Origin: Flavivirga eckloniae
GTDB taxonomy: Bacteria > Bacteroidota > Bacteroidia > Flavobacteriales > Flavobacteriaceae
Assembly: GCF_002886045.1 (NCBI RefSeq)
Contig: NZ_CP025791.1
Coordinates: 806,001 to 870,000 of the forward strand
Length of the DNA stretch: 64,000 nt
Reading direction: 5' to 3'
Below, piece after piece: positions 16,419 through 24,523 of this stretch. A model generated the notes under the pieces. The model was given only the letters and a program-made list of their open reading frames with translations. It searched no databases and had not been told where the DNA came from. Positions within the stretch are counted from its first letter, which is position 1. Every line of letters begins with the position of its first letter. The position numbers and the translations under genes are program-made.

Positions 16419-18347
16419 ATGCAGTTTAAACACCCAGAGCTTCTTTACGCTTTATTTTTATTACTTATCCCTATAATTGTTCACTTATTTCAATTACGCA
16501 AATTTCAAAGAGTTCCTTTTACCAATGTGGCATTTTTAAAGGAAGCGATACTGCAAACCCGTAAAAGTTCACAAATAAAAAAATGGTTGGTTCTTTGTAC
16601 AAGGCTTTTAATTCTTGCTGCCATTGTATTTGCATTTGCCCAACCTTTTTCCTCTAAGTCCAATGCCTTTAAGACCAAAAAAGAAACAGTTATTTATTTA
16701 GATAATTCATTTAGTTTACAAGCTAAAGGACCACAGGGTGAACTTTTAAAACGTGCTGTTCAAGATATTATAAGCAACGTTCCCGAAAATGAGAATATCT
16801 CGTTACTAACTAATGATAATGTTTATAAAAACACCACTATAAAAGCTATTAAAAACGATTTATTGCAATTAGGGTACTCATCAGATAAGCTGACGTCTGA
16901 AGCTGCTTTATTAAAAAGTAACACCATAATTAATAAGCGAAAAAACTCTTTAAAAAATCTTGTTTTTATTTCCGATTTTCAACAAGACGCATCTAATTTC
17001 ACCCCAAAAACAGACTCACTTACGAATCTTCATTTGGTTAAATTACAGCCAATAAGTACCAATAACGCAACTATTGATAGTGTTTACATTTCTAAAAGAA
17101 CTGCAAGTACTATAGAGTTAAAAGCACTTATAAAAAATAGCGGGAGTCCTATTGAAAACCTCCCCATTTCGTTATTTAGCAATGATAATTTGATTGCAAA
17201 AACTTCGGTTGCGGTTACAGATCGTGCAGAAACCACATTTTCGCTTCCCGCAAATGAAGCTATTAACGGAAAAATTATAATTGATGATGTTAATCTGCAA
17301 TTCGATAATAGCCTATACTTTAATATTGGTAACGAATCTAAAGCTAATGTGCTCTCTATAAATGGAACAACAAATGATGATTCCTTTTTAAAACGCATTT
17401 ATACCAATAATGAATTTAACTACCTCGCAACTTTAGAGAATCAGTTAAATTATAATATTATAGATCAACAGCACCTCATCGTTTTAAATGAACTGGATGC
17501 TATTCCCAATGCCTTAGTCGCTGCATTAAAACAGTTTACTAAACAAGGCGGAGCGTTAATCGTGATACCTTCAAAACGTATTAACGAACAATCCTATAAT
17601 CAATTACTAAGTCATTATCGCTCCAATTTTAATAATTTATCGTTAACTGAAAAACGTATTACTACCATTAATTATGCTCACCCCTTGTATAATAATGGCG
17701 TATTTGAAAAACAAGTAAGTAATTTTCAATACCCAAAAGTATCGAGTTTTTATAATGTTTCGTCAAATAGTTCAACGGCATTAAAATTTGAAGATGGCAA
17801 GCCGTTTTTATATCAAAACAGTAATGCTTTTATATTTACAGCAGCTCTAAATAGTAAAAACTCAAGTTTTATAAGTTCACCGTTAATTGTACCTACACTT
17901 TATAATATAGGAAAGTATAGTCTAAAAACGCCAAAGCTGTATTATACTATAGGATACGAAAACACTTTTGATGTAGATACGCAATTGCAACAAGACGACA
18001 TATTATCGTTGGTTAACAATGAGGTTAACATAATACCAAGGCAACAATATTTTAACAATAAAGTAGTAATAAGTACTTCTAAAAATCCATCCGTTGCAAA
18101 TATTTATACCATAAAGAATAAAAACGAAAGCATTAAAAACATCAGTTATAATTATAATCGAGATGAAAGTAATCTAACTTATAGAACGCTTTCCCCTTCA
18201 GATAATATAACGGTTAACGATTCAATTACAGAAATTTTCAACACCATAAAAAGTGATACAAAAGTTAACGCCTTATGGAAATGGTTTGTTATTTTTGCAC
18301 TAGCGTTACTGATTATCGAAATGGTCATCTTAAAATATTTTAAATGA
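16419..18347 (+). CDS. BatA-domain membrane protein
   Basis: A 642-residue protein beginning with the Bacteroidota BatA N-terminal double-membrane domain: FKHPELLYALFLLLIPIIVHLFQLRKF (helix 1), a conserved VPFTNVAFL linker, and helix 2 near residues 57-77. A large extracytoplasmic region resembling a von Willebrand/GATase-like fold follows, with a last helix near 620-638. The role is unknown; relatives accompany the Bat aerotolerance genes. The next gene, a dihydroorotase homologue, overlaps it by 4 bases, so the two are one operon. Confidence 0.85.
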   Translation: MQFKHPELLYALFLLLIPIIVHLFQLRKFQRVPFTNVAFLKEAILQTRKSSQIKKWLVLCTRLLILAAIVFAFAQPFSSKSNAFKTKKETVIYLDNSFSLQAKGPQGELLKRAVQDIISNVPENENISLLTNDNVYKNTTIKAIKNDLLQLGYSSDKLTSEAALLKSNTIINKRKNSLKNLVFISDFQQDASNFTPKTDSLTNLHLVKLQPISTNNATIDSVYISKRTASTIELKALIKNSGSPIENLPISLFSNDNLIAKTSVAVTDRAETTFSLPANEAINGKIIIDDVNLQFDNSLYFNIGNESKANVLSINGTTNDDSFLKRIYTNNEFNYLATLENQLNYNIIDQQHLIVLNELDAIPNALVAALKQFTKQGGALIVIPSKRINEQSYNQLLSHYRSNFNNLSLTEKRITTINYAHPLYNNGVFEKQVSNFQYPKVSSFYNVSSNSSTALKFEDGKPFLYQNSNAFIFTAALNSKNSSFISSPLIVPTLYNIGKYSLKTPKLYYTIGYENTFDVDTQLQQDDILSLVNNEVNIIPRQQYFNNKVVISTSKNPSVANIYTIKNKNESIKNISYNYNRDESNLTYRTLSPSDNITVNDSITEIFNTIKSDTKVNALWKWFVIFALALLIIEMVILKYFK

Positions 18348-19603
18348 ACATACTTATAAAATCTGCCACTATAATAGATCCAAAAAGCGAGTTCCATAAC
18401 AAAACTCAAGATTTATTAATTGAAAATGGCGTGATTTCGAAGATTGCCAACACCATTAAAAACACTAATAATTATCAAGAAATTAAGTTAGACAACTTGC
18501 ATATTTCGCAAGGTTGGTTTGATAGTAGTGTGTGTTTTGGCGAACCTGGTTTCGAAGAGCGTGAAACCATAAAAAACGGACTTAAAACCGCCGCTGCTTC
18601 TGGTTATACTGCTGTAGCTTTAAATGCCAACACGAATCCGGTTTTAGATTCTAATTCCGATATTACCTTTGTGAATGCCAAATCCAATAATAATGTAGTA
18701 ACACTATTGCCTATCGGATCATTAACCATAGGTAGCAAAGGTGAGGATTTGGCAGAGCTTTACGATATGAACACGGCTGGTGCCAAAGCTTATTACGATT
18801 ACAAAAAGCCTATTTCTAACCCTAATCTTATGAAAATTGCCCTGCAGTATGCAAGTAATTTTGATGGATTAGTTTGTTCGTTTCCGCAAGAAAGCAAAAT
18901 TTCAGGAAATGGTGTTATGAATGAGCACATAACAAGCACCAAACTTGGCTTAAAAGGAAATCCTGCCTTGGCAGAAGAATTACAAGTAGCTCGCGATTTA
19001 TTTTTATTGGAATATACTGGTGGAAAATTACATATTCCTACCATTTCTACAGCAACTTCTGTTGCACTTATACGAGAAGCTAAAAAGAAAAAACTAGATG
19101 TTAGCTGTAGTGTGGCCATTCATAATTTGTACTTTACAGATGCTGCGCTAACAGATTTTAACACACACTTTAAAGTTTTACCACCGCTTCGTACTCAAGA
19201 AGATGTAGATGCTTTAATTGAAGGTGTTAAAGATGGTACCATCGATATGGTGACGAGTGACCATAATCCTATAGATATTGAACAAAAGAAGATAGAATTC
19301 GATCATGCCGAATACGGAACGATAGGACTGGAAAGCGCTTTTGGAGCTTTACAAACTATTTTTACCACAAAAAAGACCATAGACATTTTAACCAAGGGAA
19401 AAACACGATTTGCCTTAGAGCAAACCCCTATTAATATTGGCAATATGTTAAACATTACACTTTTTAACCCAGATACTAAATATTCCTTTTCTAAAAACGA
19501 CATCGTTTCAAAATCTAAAAACACCATTTTTGAACATGAAGCTTTAAAAGGAAAAGTTTATGGAATTGCCGCTAACAACAAAATTTCGTTAAATAATATA
19601 TAA
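18344..19603 (+). CDS. Dihydroorotase-family protein lacking metal ligands (probable pseudoenzyme)
   Basis: A 419-residue amidohydrolase of the dihydroorotase (PyrC, TIGR00857) family; the fold and flanking motifs are preserved across its length. The catalytic signature is eroded. The usual DxHxHxREPG is here D60-S-S-V-C-F-G-E-P-G, so both metal-binding histidines and the substrate arginine are gone. The cHvSTa motif is P-T-I-S-T (residues 232-236), losing another histidine, and the PHH motif is I-H-N. Asp306 in TSDHNPI remains. Dihydroorotase hydrolysis is therefore unlikely. Inactive homologues that serve as structural partners of aspartate transcarbamoylase are known in other bacteria. It overlaps the BatA-like gene by 4 bases and the next gene by 1. 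Confidence 0.88.
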   Translation: MNILIKSATIIDPKSEFHNKTQDLLIENGVISKIANTIKNTNNYQEIKLDNLHISQGWFDSSVCFGEPGFEERETIKNGLKTAAASGYTAVALNANTNPVLDSNSDITFVNAKSNNNVVTLLPIGSLTIGSKGEDLAELYDMNTAGAKAYYDYKKPISNPNLMKIALQYASNFDGLVCSFPQESKISGNGVMNEHITSTKLGLKGNPALAEELQVARDLFLLEYTGGKLHIPTISTATSVALIREAKKKKLDVSCSVAIHNLYFTDAALTDFNTHFKVLPPLRTQEDVDALIEGVKDGTIDMVTSDHNPIDIEQKKIEFDHAEYGTIGLESAFGALQTIFTTKKTIDILTKGKTRFALEQTPINIGNMLNITLFNPDTKYSFSKNDIVSKSKNTIFEHEALKGKVYGIAANNKISLNNI

Positions 19604-19935
19604 TGACAGAGCAAGATATTGAAGCTGGTAGAAATAATGCCGTAATCAGTTACCTAACTATATTCGGAACTATAATTGCCTTCTATTTAAATAATGAAAA
19701 TAAAAGCGAATTTGCAAGTTTCCACATAAGACAGGCTCTTGGTTTATGGCTAACATTTTTTGCACTTGGTTATATTATTGGAAGTTTTGACAGCTGGACT
19801 ATATCCTTAGGGTTTTATCTGTTTTTTGCCGTACTTTTTATTTATGGCTTTGGAAGTGCCCTAGGGAAAAAAGCGCAAGCTGTTCCTTTAGTTGGTAATT
19901 TATACCAAAAAATATTCGCTAACCTTGGTAAATAG
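19603..19935 (+). CDS. Small membrane protein, DUF4870/Tic20-like
   Basis: A 110-residue protein with three hydrophobic segments (residues 14-27, 47-63, 67-85) and the FASFHIRQALGLWL motif typical of DUF4870/Tic20-like proteins of bacteria. The role is unknown. Its ATG shares one base with the stop of the preceding dihydroorotase homologue, so it belongs to that operon. Confidence 0.75.
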   Translation: MTEQDIEAGRNNAVISYLTIFGTIIAFYLNNENKSEFASFHIRQALGLWLTFFALGYIIGSFDSWTISLGFYLFFAVLFIYGFGSALGKKAQAVPLVGNLYQKIFANLGK

Positions 19936-20035
19936 GCAGCTATAAGGTATTAAATACTAAAAAAATAAAATTCCCAATCCCATGCTTCAAAAGGGAAAAT
20001 AAAGTTAACCGGGTTAAACCTTAAAAATTCAACAA

Positions 20036-20689
20036 ATGCTTAACAATACACTTTCATTACATCATATAATTCGTAAATCTACCCTAACCGAAAATGCACC
20101 GTTATTAATTATGATGCATGGCTATGGTAGCGATGAAAATGATTTGTTTTCGTTTGCAAGTGAATTACCCGAAGAGCTTTTCATTATTTCTGTAAGAGCT
20201 CCTTATGCCATGCAACCCTATGGAAATGCCTGGTATGCCATTAACTTCGATGCCGAAAAAGGCAAATGGAACGATAATGAGCAAGCTAAAGAATCTCGCG
20301 ATCTCATTTCGAAATTCATCGATGAGGCTATCAAGGCTTACCCAGTAGACGAAAACAATGTATCGCTTTTAGGTTTTAGTCAAGGGAGTATTTTAAGTTA
20401 TGCTGTAGCTTTAACCTATCCTGAAAAAGTAAAAAACATTATAGCCTTAAGCGGCTATGTAAATAAAGAAATACTCCCTCAGGATAAAACTAAAGACTAT
20501 TCACACCTAAACTTTTATTGTTCTCATGGAAGCGTAGATCAAGTTATTCCCGTTGAGTGGGCAAGGCAAACTGTACCGTTTTTAAATGGCCTAAATATAA
20601 AGCATCAATACGCCGAATTCCCTGTAGGTCACGGCGTAGCTCCACAAAACTTTTTTGAATTTAAAAACTGGTTAATTAGTAATATATAA
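20036..20689 (+). CDS. Alpha/beta hydrolase, phospholipase/carboxylesterase family
   Basis: A 217-residue cytoplasmic serine hydrolase of the Abhydrolase_2 (YpfH/carboxylesterase) family. The oxyanion stretch is MMHGYGSDENDL, the nucleophile is Ser115 in LLGFSQGSI, the acid is the Asp in HGSVDQVIP and the base is the His in FPVGHGV. The substrate is unknown; family members cleave short acyl esters or thioesters. It follows the preceding gene after 100 bases and may be an independent unit. Confidence 0.88.
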   Translation: MLNNTLSLHHIIRKSTLTENAPLLIMMHGYGSDENDLFSFASELPEELFIISVRAPYAMQPYGNAWYAINFDAEKGKWNDNEQAKESRDLISKFIDEAIKAYPVDENNVSLLGFSQGSILSYAVALTYPEKVKNIIALSGYVNKEILPQDKTKDYSHLNFYCSHGSVDQVIPVEWARQTVPFLNGLNIKHQYAEFPVGHGVAPQNFFEFKNWLISNI

Positions 20690-20726
20690 TATTTTTCGTA
20701 CCTTTCTTGTCCTAAAAAGACAAAAA

Positions 20727-21245
20727 ATGAAACGATTATCTACTTGTATTGTATGCCTACTTATTATTTTATGCAATAAAGTTACGGCTCAAAACATTAA
20801 TGAATTAAGGGAAATTAACACCCAAATTTGGAGTAATTTCACTAAATCTTTCGAAACTTTAGACTATCAATTATTTGAAAGTTTACATAGTGACGATTTA
20901 ATTCGAGTTAATGGTGGTGATTACAAATCTATTAAAAGGAAAGATGCCTATTTGGGCACTTATAAGAGTCGTTGGACAGACTCATCTATAAAACAAACCA
21001 TTTCCTTTAGGTTTTTAGAACGGATTTCCAAAGACGGTATGTCTTCTGAACGGGGTATCTATAAATTTACCATAAACCCTGATACTGAAAGTCAAAAATC
21101 ATATTACGGTAAGTTTCATGTTATTCTAAAAAAGAAGGATAACCGTTGGAAAATATTGATTGATTACGACTCTACTGAGAATAAATCAATTAATGAAGCA
21201 TCATATAACGAAGCTTTTCCGTTAGATGAATTCTCCAGTTATTAA
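20727..21245 (+). CDS. Secreted NTF2-like (DUF4440/SnoaL-type) protein
   Basis: A 172-residue protein with a Sec signal peptide (CLLIILCNKVTAQ) and a cone-shaped NTF2-like fold. It begins with a helix (INELREINTQIWSNFTKSFETLDYQLFESLHSDDLIRVNGGD), then curved strands ending in DNRWKILIDYDS. Catalytic or ligand-binding function is unknown. It stands alone before the AraC regulator. Confidence 0.7.
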   Translation: MKRLSTCIVCLLIILCNKVTAQNINELREINTQIWSNFTKSFETLDYQLFESLHSDDLIRVNGGDYKSIKRKDAYLGTYKSRWTDSSIKQTISFRFLERISKDGMSSERGIYKFTINPDTESQKSYYGKFHVILKKKDNRWKILIDYDSTENKSINEASYNEAFPLDEFSSY

Positions 21246-21300
21246 GCATCGTATTTCTATCAACTAAAATCGCTAAAGAATAATAGCTTTTAAAAGCTTA

Positions 21301-21332
21301 TTTGGACTTGATGCGCAAAACTGATATATTTA
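21301..21332 (+). promoter_or_regulatory. Candidate promoter of the AraC-type regulator
   Basis: TTTG at 21301-21304, a 20-nt spacer and TATATTTA at 21325-21332 (7 of 8 to TAnnTTTG) lie 19 bases before the start codon. Confidence 0.4.
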
Positions 21333-21351
21333 GTATATATTAAAAATCGGC

Positions 21352-22410
21352 ATGCATAAAGTTGAAAAATTCTCTCCAGAAATCAATAAAGTATACTTAA
21401 TAGAAAGTTATACGCTTATTCATATTCTTTCTGGTTCCGGCAGTATTCAGGTTGATTTTAAAAACTATTCCGATTGGGAAGACAAGGCTATATTTTTAGA
21501 GAAAGGTCAGTACATAAAATTTCTTTCGGATAATTTCACAGTAAGAAAAATAGAATTCTTAAATCAGAAGAAATTCTATAGCAATGAGGTACGTGTATTG
21601 TTTAAGCACCTTATTTCTTTAGGCTATATAGATTTATTAGAATGTGAAAGCTGTAATACCTTTTTATCTGAATCTGTTTTAACAAATAACTCTGCCGATA
21701 TTATTGATATATCATCCAAACAATGGTATTGGCAAAACCCATTTAAAGCAAATAAAGAAGAGTATCAGGTTATTTTTGATGTTAAGGATGTTATAGATGA
21801 AGCATTTTCTAATAACCTATCAAGCCATGATTTAGTAAGTCTTATAAATGAACGCGGATATAACGCTCAAGCTTTAATTAGAAATAAAATTGGGTTATCT
21901 GTTAAAAATTTAATGAACTCTAAAAGACTTAATGAAAGCTTAAAAGAAGTTGCTTTTACCAACAAGAATATTCAGGAGATTTCATACGAATTAGGATTCA
22001 AAGACGATGCATACTTTAACCGTGTATTTAAAACCTCCACCGGACAGACACCAAAACAATTTAGAGAAAATTTTGATTTCGAAAACCGAGACTTGTTTTC
22101 TCAAGATATTATGGAGTTACTTCGTAAACATCATACACAAGAAAGATCGCTTGGATTTTATGCAGACAAAATGAACCTTTCTATAAAATCATTATCTAAA
22201 AAAGTACAATCTAAAATGAACACTTCTTTAGGTCAATTAATTCGGCTGGAATTAATTAATACTGCTAAATTGATGATTATCGAAGGGCAATCCATAACTT
22301 CTATTTCAAGGCAACTAGGCTTTGAAGAGCCTAACCATTTCTCAAGATTTTTCAAACATTATTCAGGAACAACTCCAACAGATTTCAAATTAAAAAAGTA
22401 CAATTCTTAG
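21352..22410 (+). CDS. AraC-family regulator with two HTH domains
   Basis: A 352-residue protein with a short N-terminal cupin-like sensing region followed by two complete AraC helix-turn-helix modules. The first (about residues 165-245) has NKNIQEISYELGFKDDAYFNRVFKTSTGQTPKQFRE. The second (about 255-350) has ITSISRQLGFEEPNHFSRFFKHYSGTTPTDFK. A single AraC module already contains two HTH units, so this protein could contact four DNA half-sites. Ligand and targets are unknown; the YHS and SPW-like genes directly downstream on the same strand are the obvious candidates. Confidence 0.88.
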   Translation: MHKVEKFSPEINKVYLIESYTLIHILSGSGSIQVDFKNYSDWEDKAIFLEKGQYIKFLSDNFTVRKIEFLNQKKFYSNEVRVLFKHLISLGYIDLLECESCNTFLSESVLTNNSADIIDISSKQWYWQNPFKANKEEYQVIFDVKDVIDEAFSNNLSSHDLVSLINERGYNAQALIRNKIGLSVKNLMNSKRLNESLKEVAFTNKNIQEISYELGFKDDAYFNRVFKTSTGQTPKQFRENFDFENRDLFSQDIMELLRKHHTQERSLGFYADKMNLSIKSLSKKVQSKMNTSLGQLIRLELINTAKLMIIEGQSITSISRQLGFEEPNHFSRFFKHYSGTTPTDFKLKKYNS

Positions 22411-22486
22411 TCTTTTTTTTGTAGCATTTAAGCCTTAGTTAGTTTTCATCTTTGCAGTGTAATTATTCACTAATAAAAAAAAGAAA

Positions 22487-22957
22487 ATGAAAACATTTAA
22501 AACATCAATTGTACTATTTACAATTTTATTCACTGCAACTTTATTCGCTCAAAATAAAATGAGCAATAATATTGACAATAGCAATATAGCTCTTACAGGT
22601 TATAGTCCTGTATCATATTTAGATTTAAACTTAGCCCAAAGAGGAAATAAAAGCTATAAATCTGAACACAACAAAGTTGTGTACTATTTTACTAATGCGG
22701 AACAAAAAGCAACTTTTGATAAATCTCCAAAAAAATACTTACCGCAATATGGTGGTTTCTGTGCTTTTGGAACCTATGCTGGGGCAAAATTTAGAGTAGA
22801 TCCAACAAAATTCATAGTTAAAAACGGCAAGTACTACTTGTTCTTGAATAATGTAGAATTAGATGCAAAACAATTGTGGTTAGCAGAAAATAATCATAAT
22901 AAGTTAGAAAGTGTAGCTGATAAAAATTGGGAGAAGCTAAGTAAGACCCACAATTAA
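22487..22957 (+). CDS. Secreted YHS domain-containing protein
   Basis: A 156-residue protein with a signal peptide (LFTILFTATLFAQ). Its YHS domain reads ALTGYSPVSYLD, then VVYYFTNAEQKATFDKSPKKYLPQYGGFCAFGTYAG. This matches the family annotated as YHS domain-containing (seleno)protein; here the position that can be selenocysteine is Cys in GGFCAFG. YHS domains are thought to bind metals. It is the first gene after the AraC regulator and 27 bases before the SPW-like gene. Confidence 0.85.
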   Translation: MKTFKTSIVLFTILFTATLFAQNKMSNNIDNSNIALTGYSPVSYLDLNLAQRGNKSYKSEHNKVVYYFTNAEQKATFDKSPKKYLPQYGGFCAFGTYAGAKFRVDPTKFIVKNGKYYLFLNNVELDAKQLWLAENNHNKLESVADKNWEKLSKTHN

Positions 22958-22984
22958 TTTAATAATAATTAAAAACTTATAGTC

Positions 22985-23338
22985 ATGAAATTCGTAACCA
23001 AAAGAATCCACGCGTTTTTAGATTACCCTGTGGCACTAGCACTTATAGCTTTACCTTTTATATTAGGTTTAGGAACTTCAAACCCTGTAGCCTTACAACT
23101 TTCGGTTGCTACTGGAATTGCTGCGCTTATTCTAACGATATTAACAGATCATCATTTAGGAATGGTTAAAGTCATTCCGTATAAAATTCATTTAATCGTT
23201 GATTTTTTAGTCGCAATAGTATTTATAATAGCTCCTTTTATTTTTTCATTTGAAGGAATAGACGCCTACTTCTATTGGGTAAATGGTATTGCTGTACTTA
23301 CTGTAGTTAGTTTACATAAACCTGAAGCTATAGCTTAA
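22985..23338 (+). CDS. SPW-repeat-like membrane protein
   Basis: A 117-residue integral membrane protein with four hydrophobic helices in two similar halves. The second half (IVDFLVAIVFIIAPFIFSF, then YWVNGIAVLTVV) resembles an SPW repeat. The function is unknown. It probably shares a transcript with the YHS gene. Confidence 0.65.
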   Translation: MKFVTKRIHAFLDYPVALALIALPFILGLGTSNPVALQLSVATGIAALILTILTDHHLGMVKVIPYKIHLIVDFLVAIVFIIAPFIFSFEGIDAYFYWVNGIAVLTVVSLHKPEAIA

Positions 23339-23765
23339 AAGAGCATCAAGAACAAAAGTTGTGTGTAAATTTGAACTATTATTAAAAAGGCTTGTGAATG
23401 ATGAGTTACAGTTTGTTTTATGAACTAGACAAAACATGGATCAGAGCAAAATGCCCTATGATTTGTAGGCGAGCGTCAAATGTTTGAAGATGTCGTTAAA
23501 AAAGAAATGCTGTTTGAGCACAAGCCCGAAGAAAACAAAGAGTCAGGCCAATAGATAAGGTAATAAGATTGGCAAGTGAGAAATGATCATCGTGCGAGTT
23601 CATTTCTTTTAGACATCGAAAACTAATTTGACCGCCGAGAATCTAAGGCTAGACTTTTTTGTTTCTTTTTTGGTCAATGCAAAAAAGATATAGATAATTA
23701 AAAGCATATTTTGACCAAACACAACTTTTAGTCATGATCCTTAAAAGATTTAATGAAACACAAAC
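23339..23765. other. Non-coding gap with decayed coding traces
   Basis: This 427-base stretch has no intact gene. A short open frame (GTAGGC at 23465 to TAG 23554) encodes a hydrophilic, coding-like tail (FEDVVKKEMLFEHKPEENK) with no good start; a frame ending one base out of register (MDQSKMPYD, start 23436) precedes it. This looks like a frameshifted remnant of a gene. The remaining sequence, including a T-rich stretch near 23655, holds nothing I can identify. Confidence 0.3.
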
Positions 23766-23797
23766 AAAAAATCCAGCTTTAAGCTGGATTTTTTATA
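23766..23797. terminator. Bidirectional hairpin terminator
   Basis: The arms AAAATCCAGC and GCTGGATTTT are perfect complements, with T/A tracts on both sides. It lies just downstream of the response-regulator gene on the minus strand and can also end plus-strand transcripts. Confidence 0.88.
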
Positions 23798-23815
23798 ATA
23801 TAAAGGAAAAACTTA

Positions 23816-24520
23816 TTAAGAATTCACTACGAGTCTAAACCCTTCTCCATGAATGTTTAGTATTTCAACTTTTTCATCAAGCTTTAAATATTTACGCAAT
23901 TTTGCGATATATACATCCATACTACGAGACGTAAAATAATTATCGTCTCTCCATATCTTGGTAAGAGCCAACTCTCTTGGCATTAAGTCGTTTTCATGCA
24001 ACGCTAATAAGCGTAACAATTCATTTTCTTTAGGCGATAACTTCACTGGTTCGCCTCCATTAAAACGTAAGAAGCGTAACTTAGAATTCAAATCAAAGCT
24101 TCCTATTTTAAACTCGAATTGTTTACTATCAGAAATCGTTTCGGTTGCTTTACGCTGTATTATAGCTTTAATTTTCATTAGCAACACTTCACTATCGAAA
24201 GGCTTGTTTAAATAATCGTCTGCACCAACCTTATAACCTCTTAAAACATCCTCTTTCATTGTTTTAGCGGTTAAGAATATAATTGGAACATCTGTATTTT
24301 TATCCCTTATTTCTTTAGCTAATGTAAATCCGTCCTTGTAAGGCATCATTACATCCAGAATACATAAATCGAAATCGTCTTTTTTAAACTTCTCGAATCC
24401 TTCCATGCCATTTTTAGCATGAGTTACCTCATAATCATTCATCATGAGATAATCCTTAAGAACAGTTCCGAAGTTGGGGTCGTCTTCTACTAATAAAATT
24501 CTCTTTTTTTGTTCTTCCAT
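23816..24520 (-). CDS. OmpR-family response regulator
   Basis: A 234-residue transcription factor. The receiver domain has the acidic pocket VEDD, the phospho-acceptor Asp56 in LDVMMP, Thr84 and Lys106 in NKPF. A C-terminal winged helix follows (LSPKENELLRLLALHEND, YFTSRSMDVYIAKLRKYLK). Its gene starts 3 bases after the stop of the sensor kinase, so the two form a cognate pair resembling the RprX/RprY systems of Bacteroidota. The target genes are unknown. Confidence 0.93.
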   Translation of the reverse strand: MEEQKKRILLVEDDPNFGTVLKDYLMMNDYEVTHAKNGMEGFEKFKKDDFDLCILDVMMPYKDGFTLAKEIRDKNTDVPIIFLTAKTMKEDVLRGYKVGADDYLNKPFDSEVLLMKIKAIIQRKATETISDSKQFEFKIGSFDLNSKLRFLRFNGGEPVKLSPKENELLRLLALHENDLMPRELALTKIWRDDNYFTSRSMDVYIAKLRKYLKLDEKVEILNIHGEGFRLVVNS

Positions 24521-24523
24521 AAT

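Noticed and set aside
22447-22454. CATCTTTG as promoter of the YHS gene
   Set aside because: The first base does not match and the nearest TTTG is 25 nt upstream; too weak to list.
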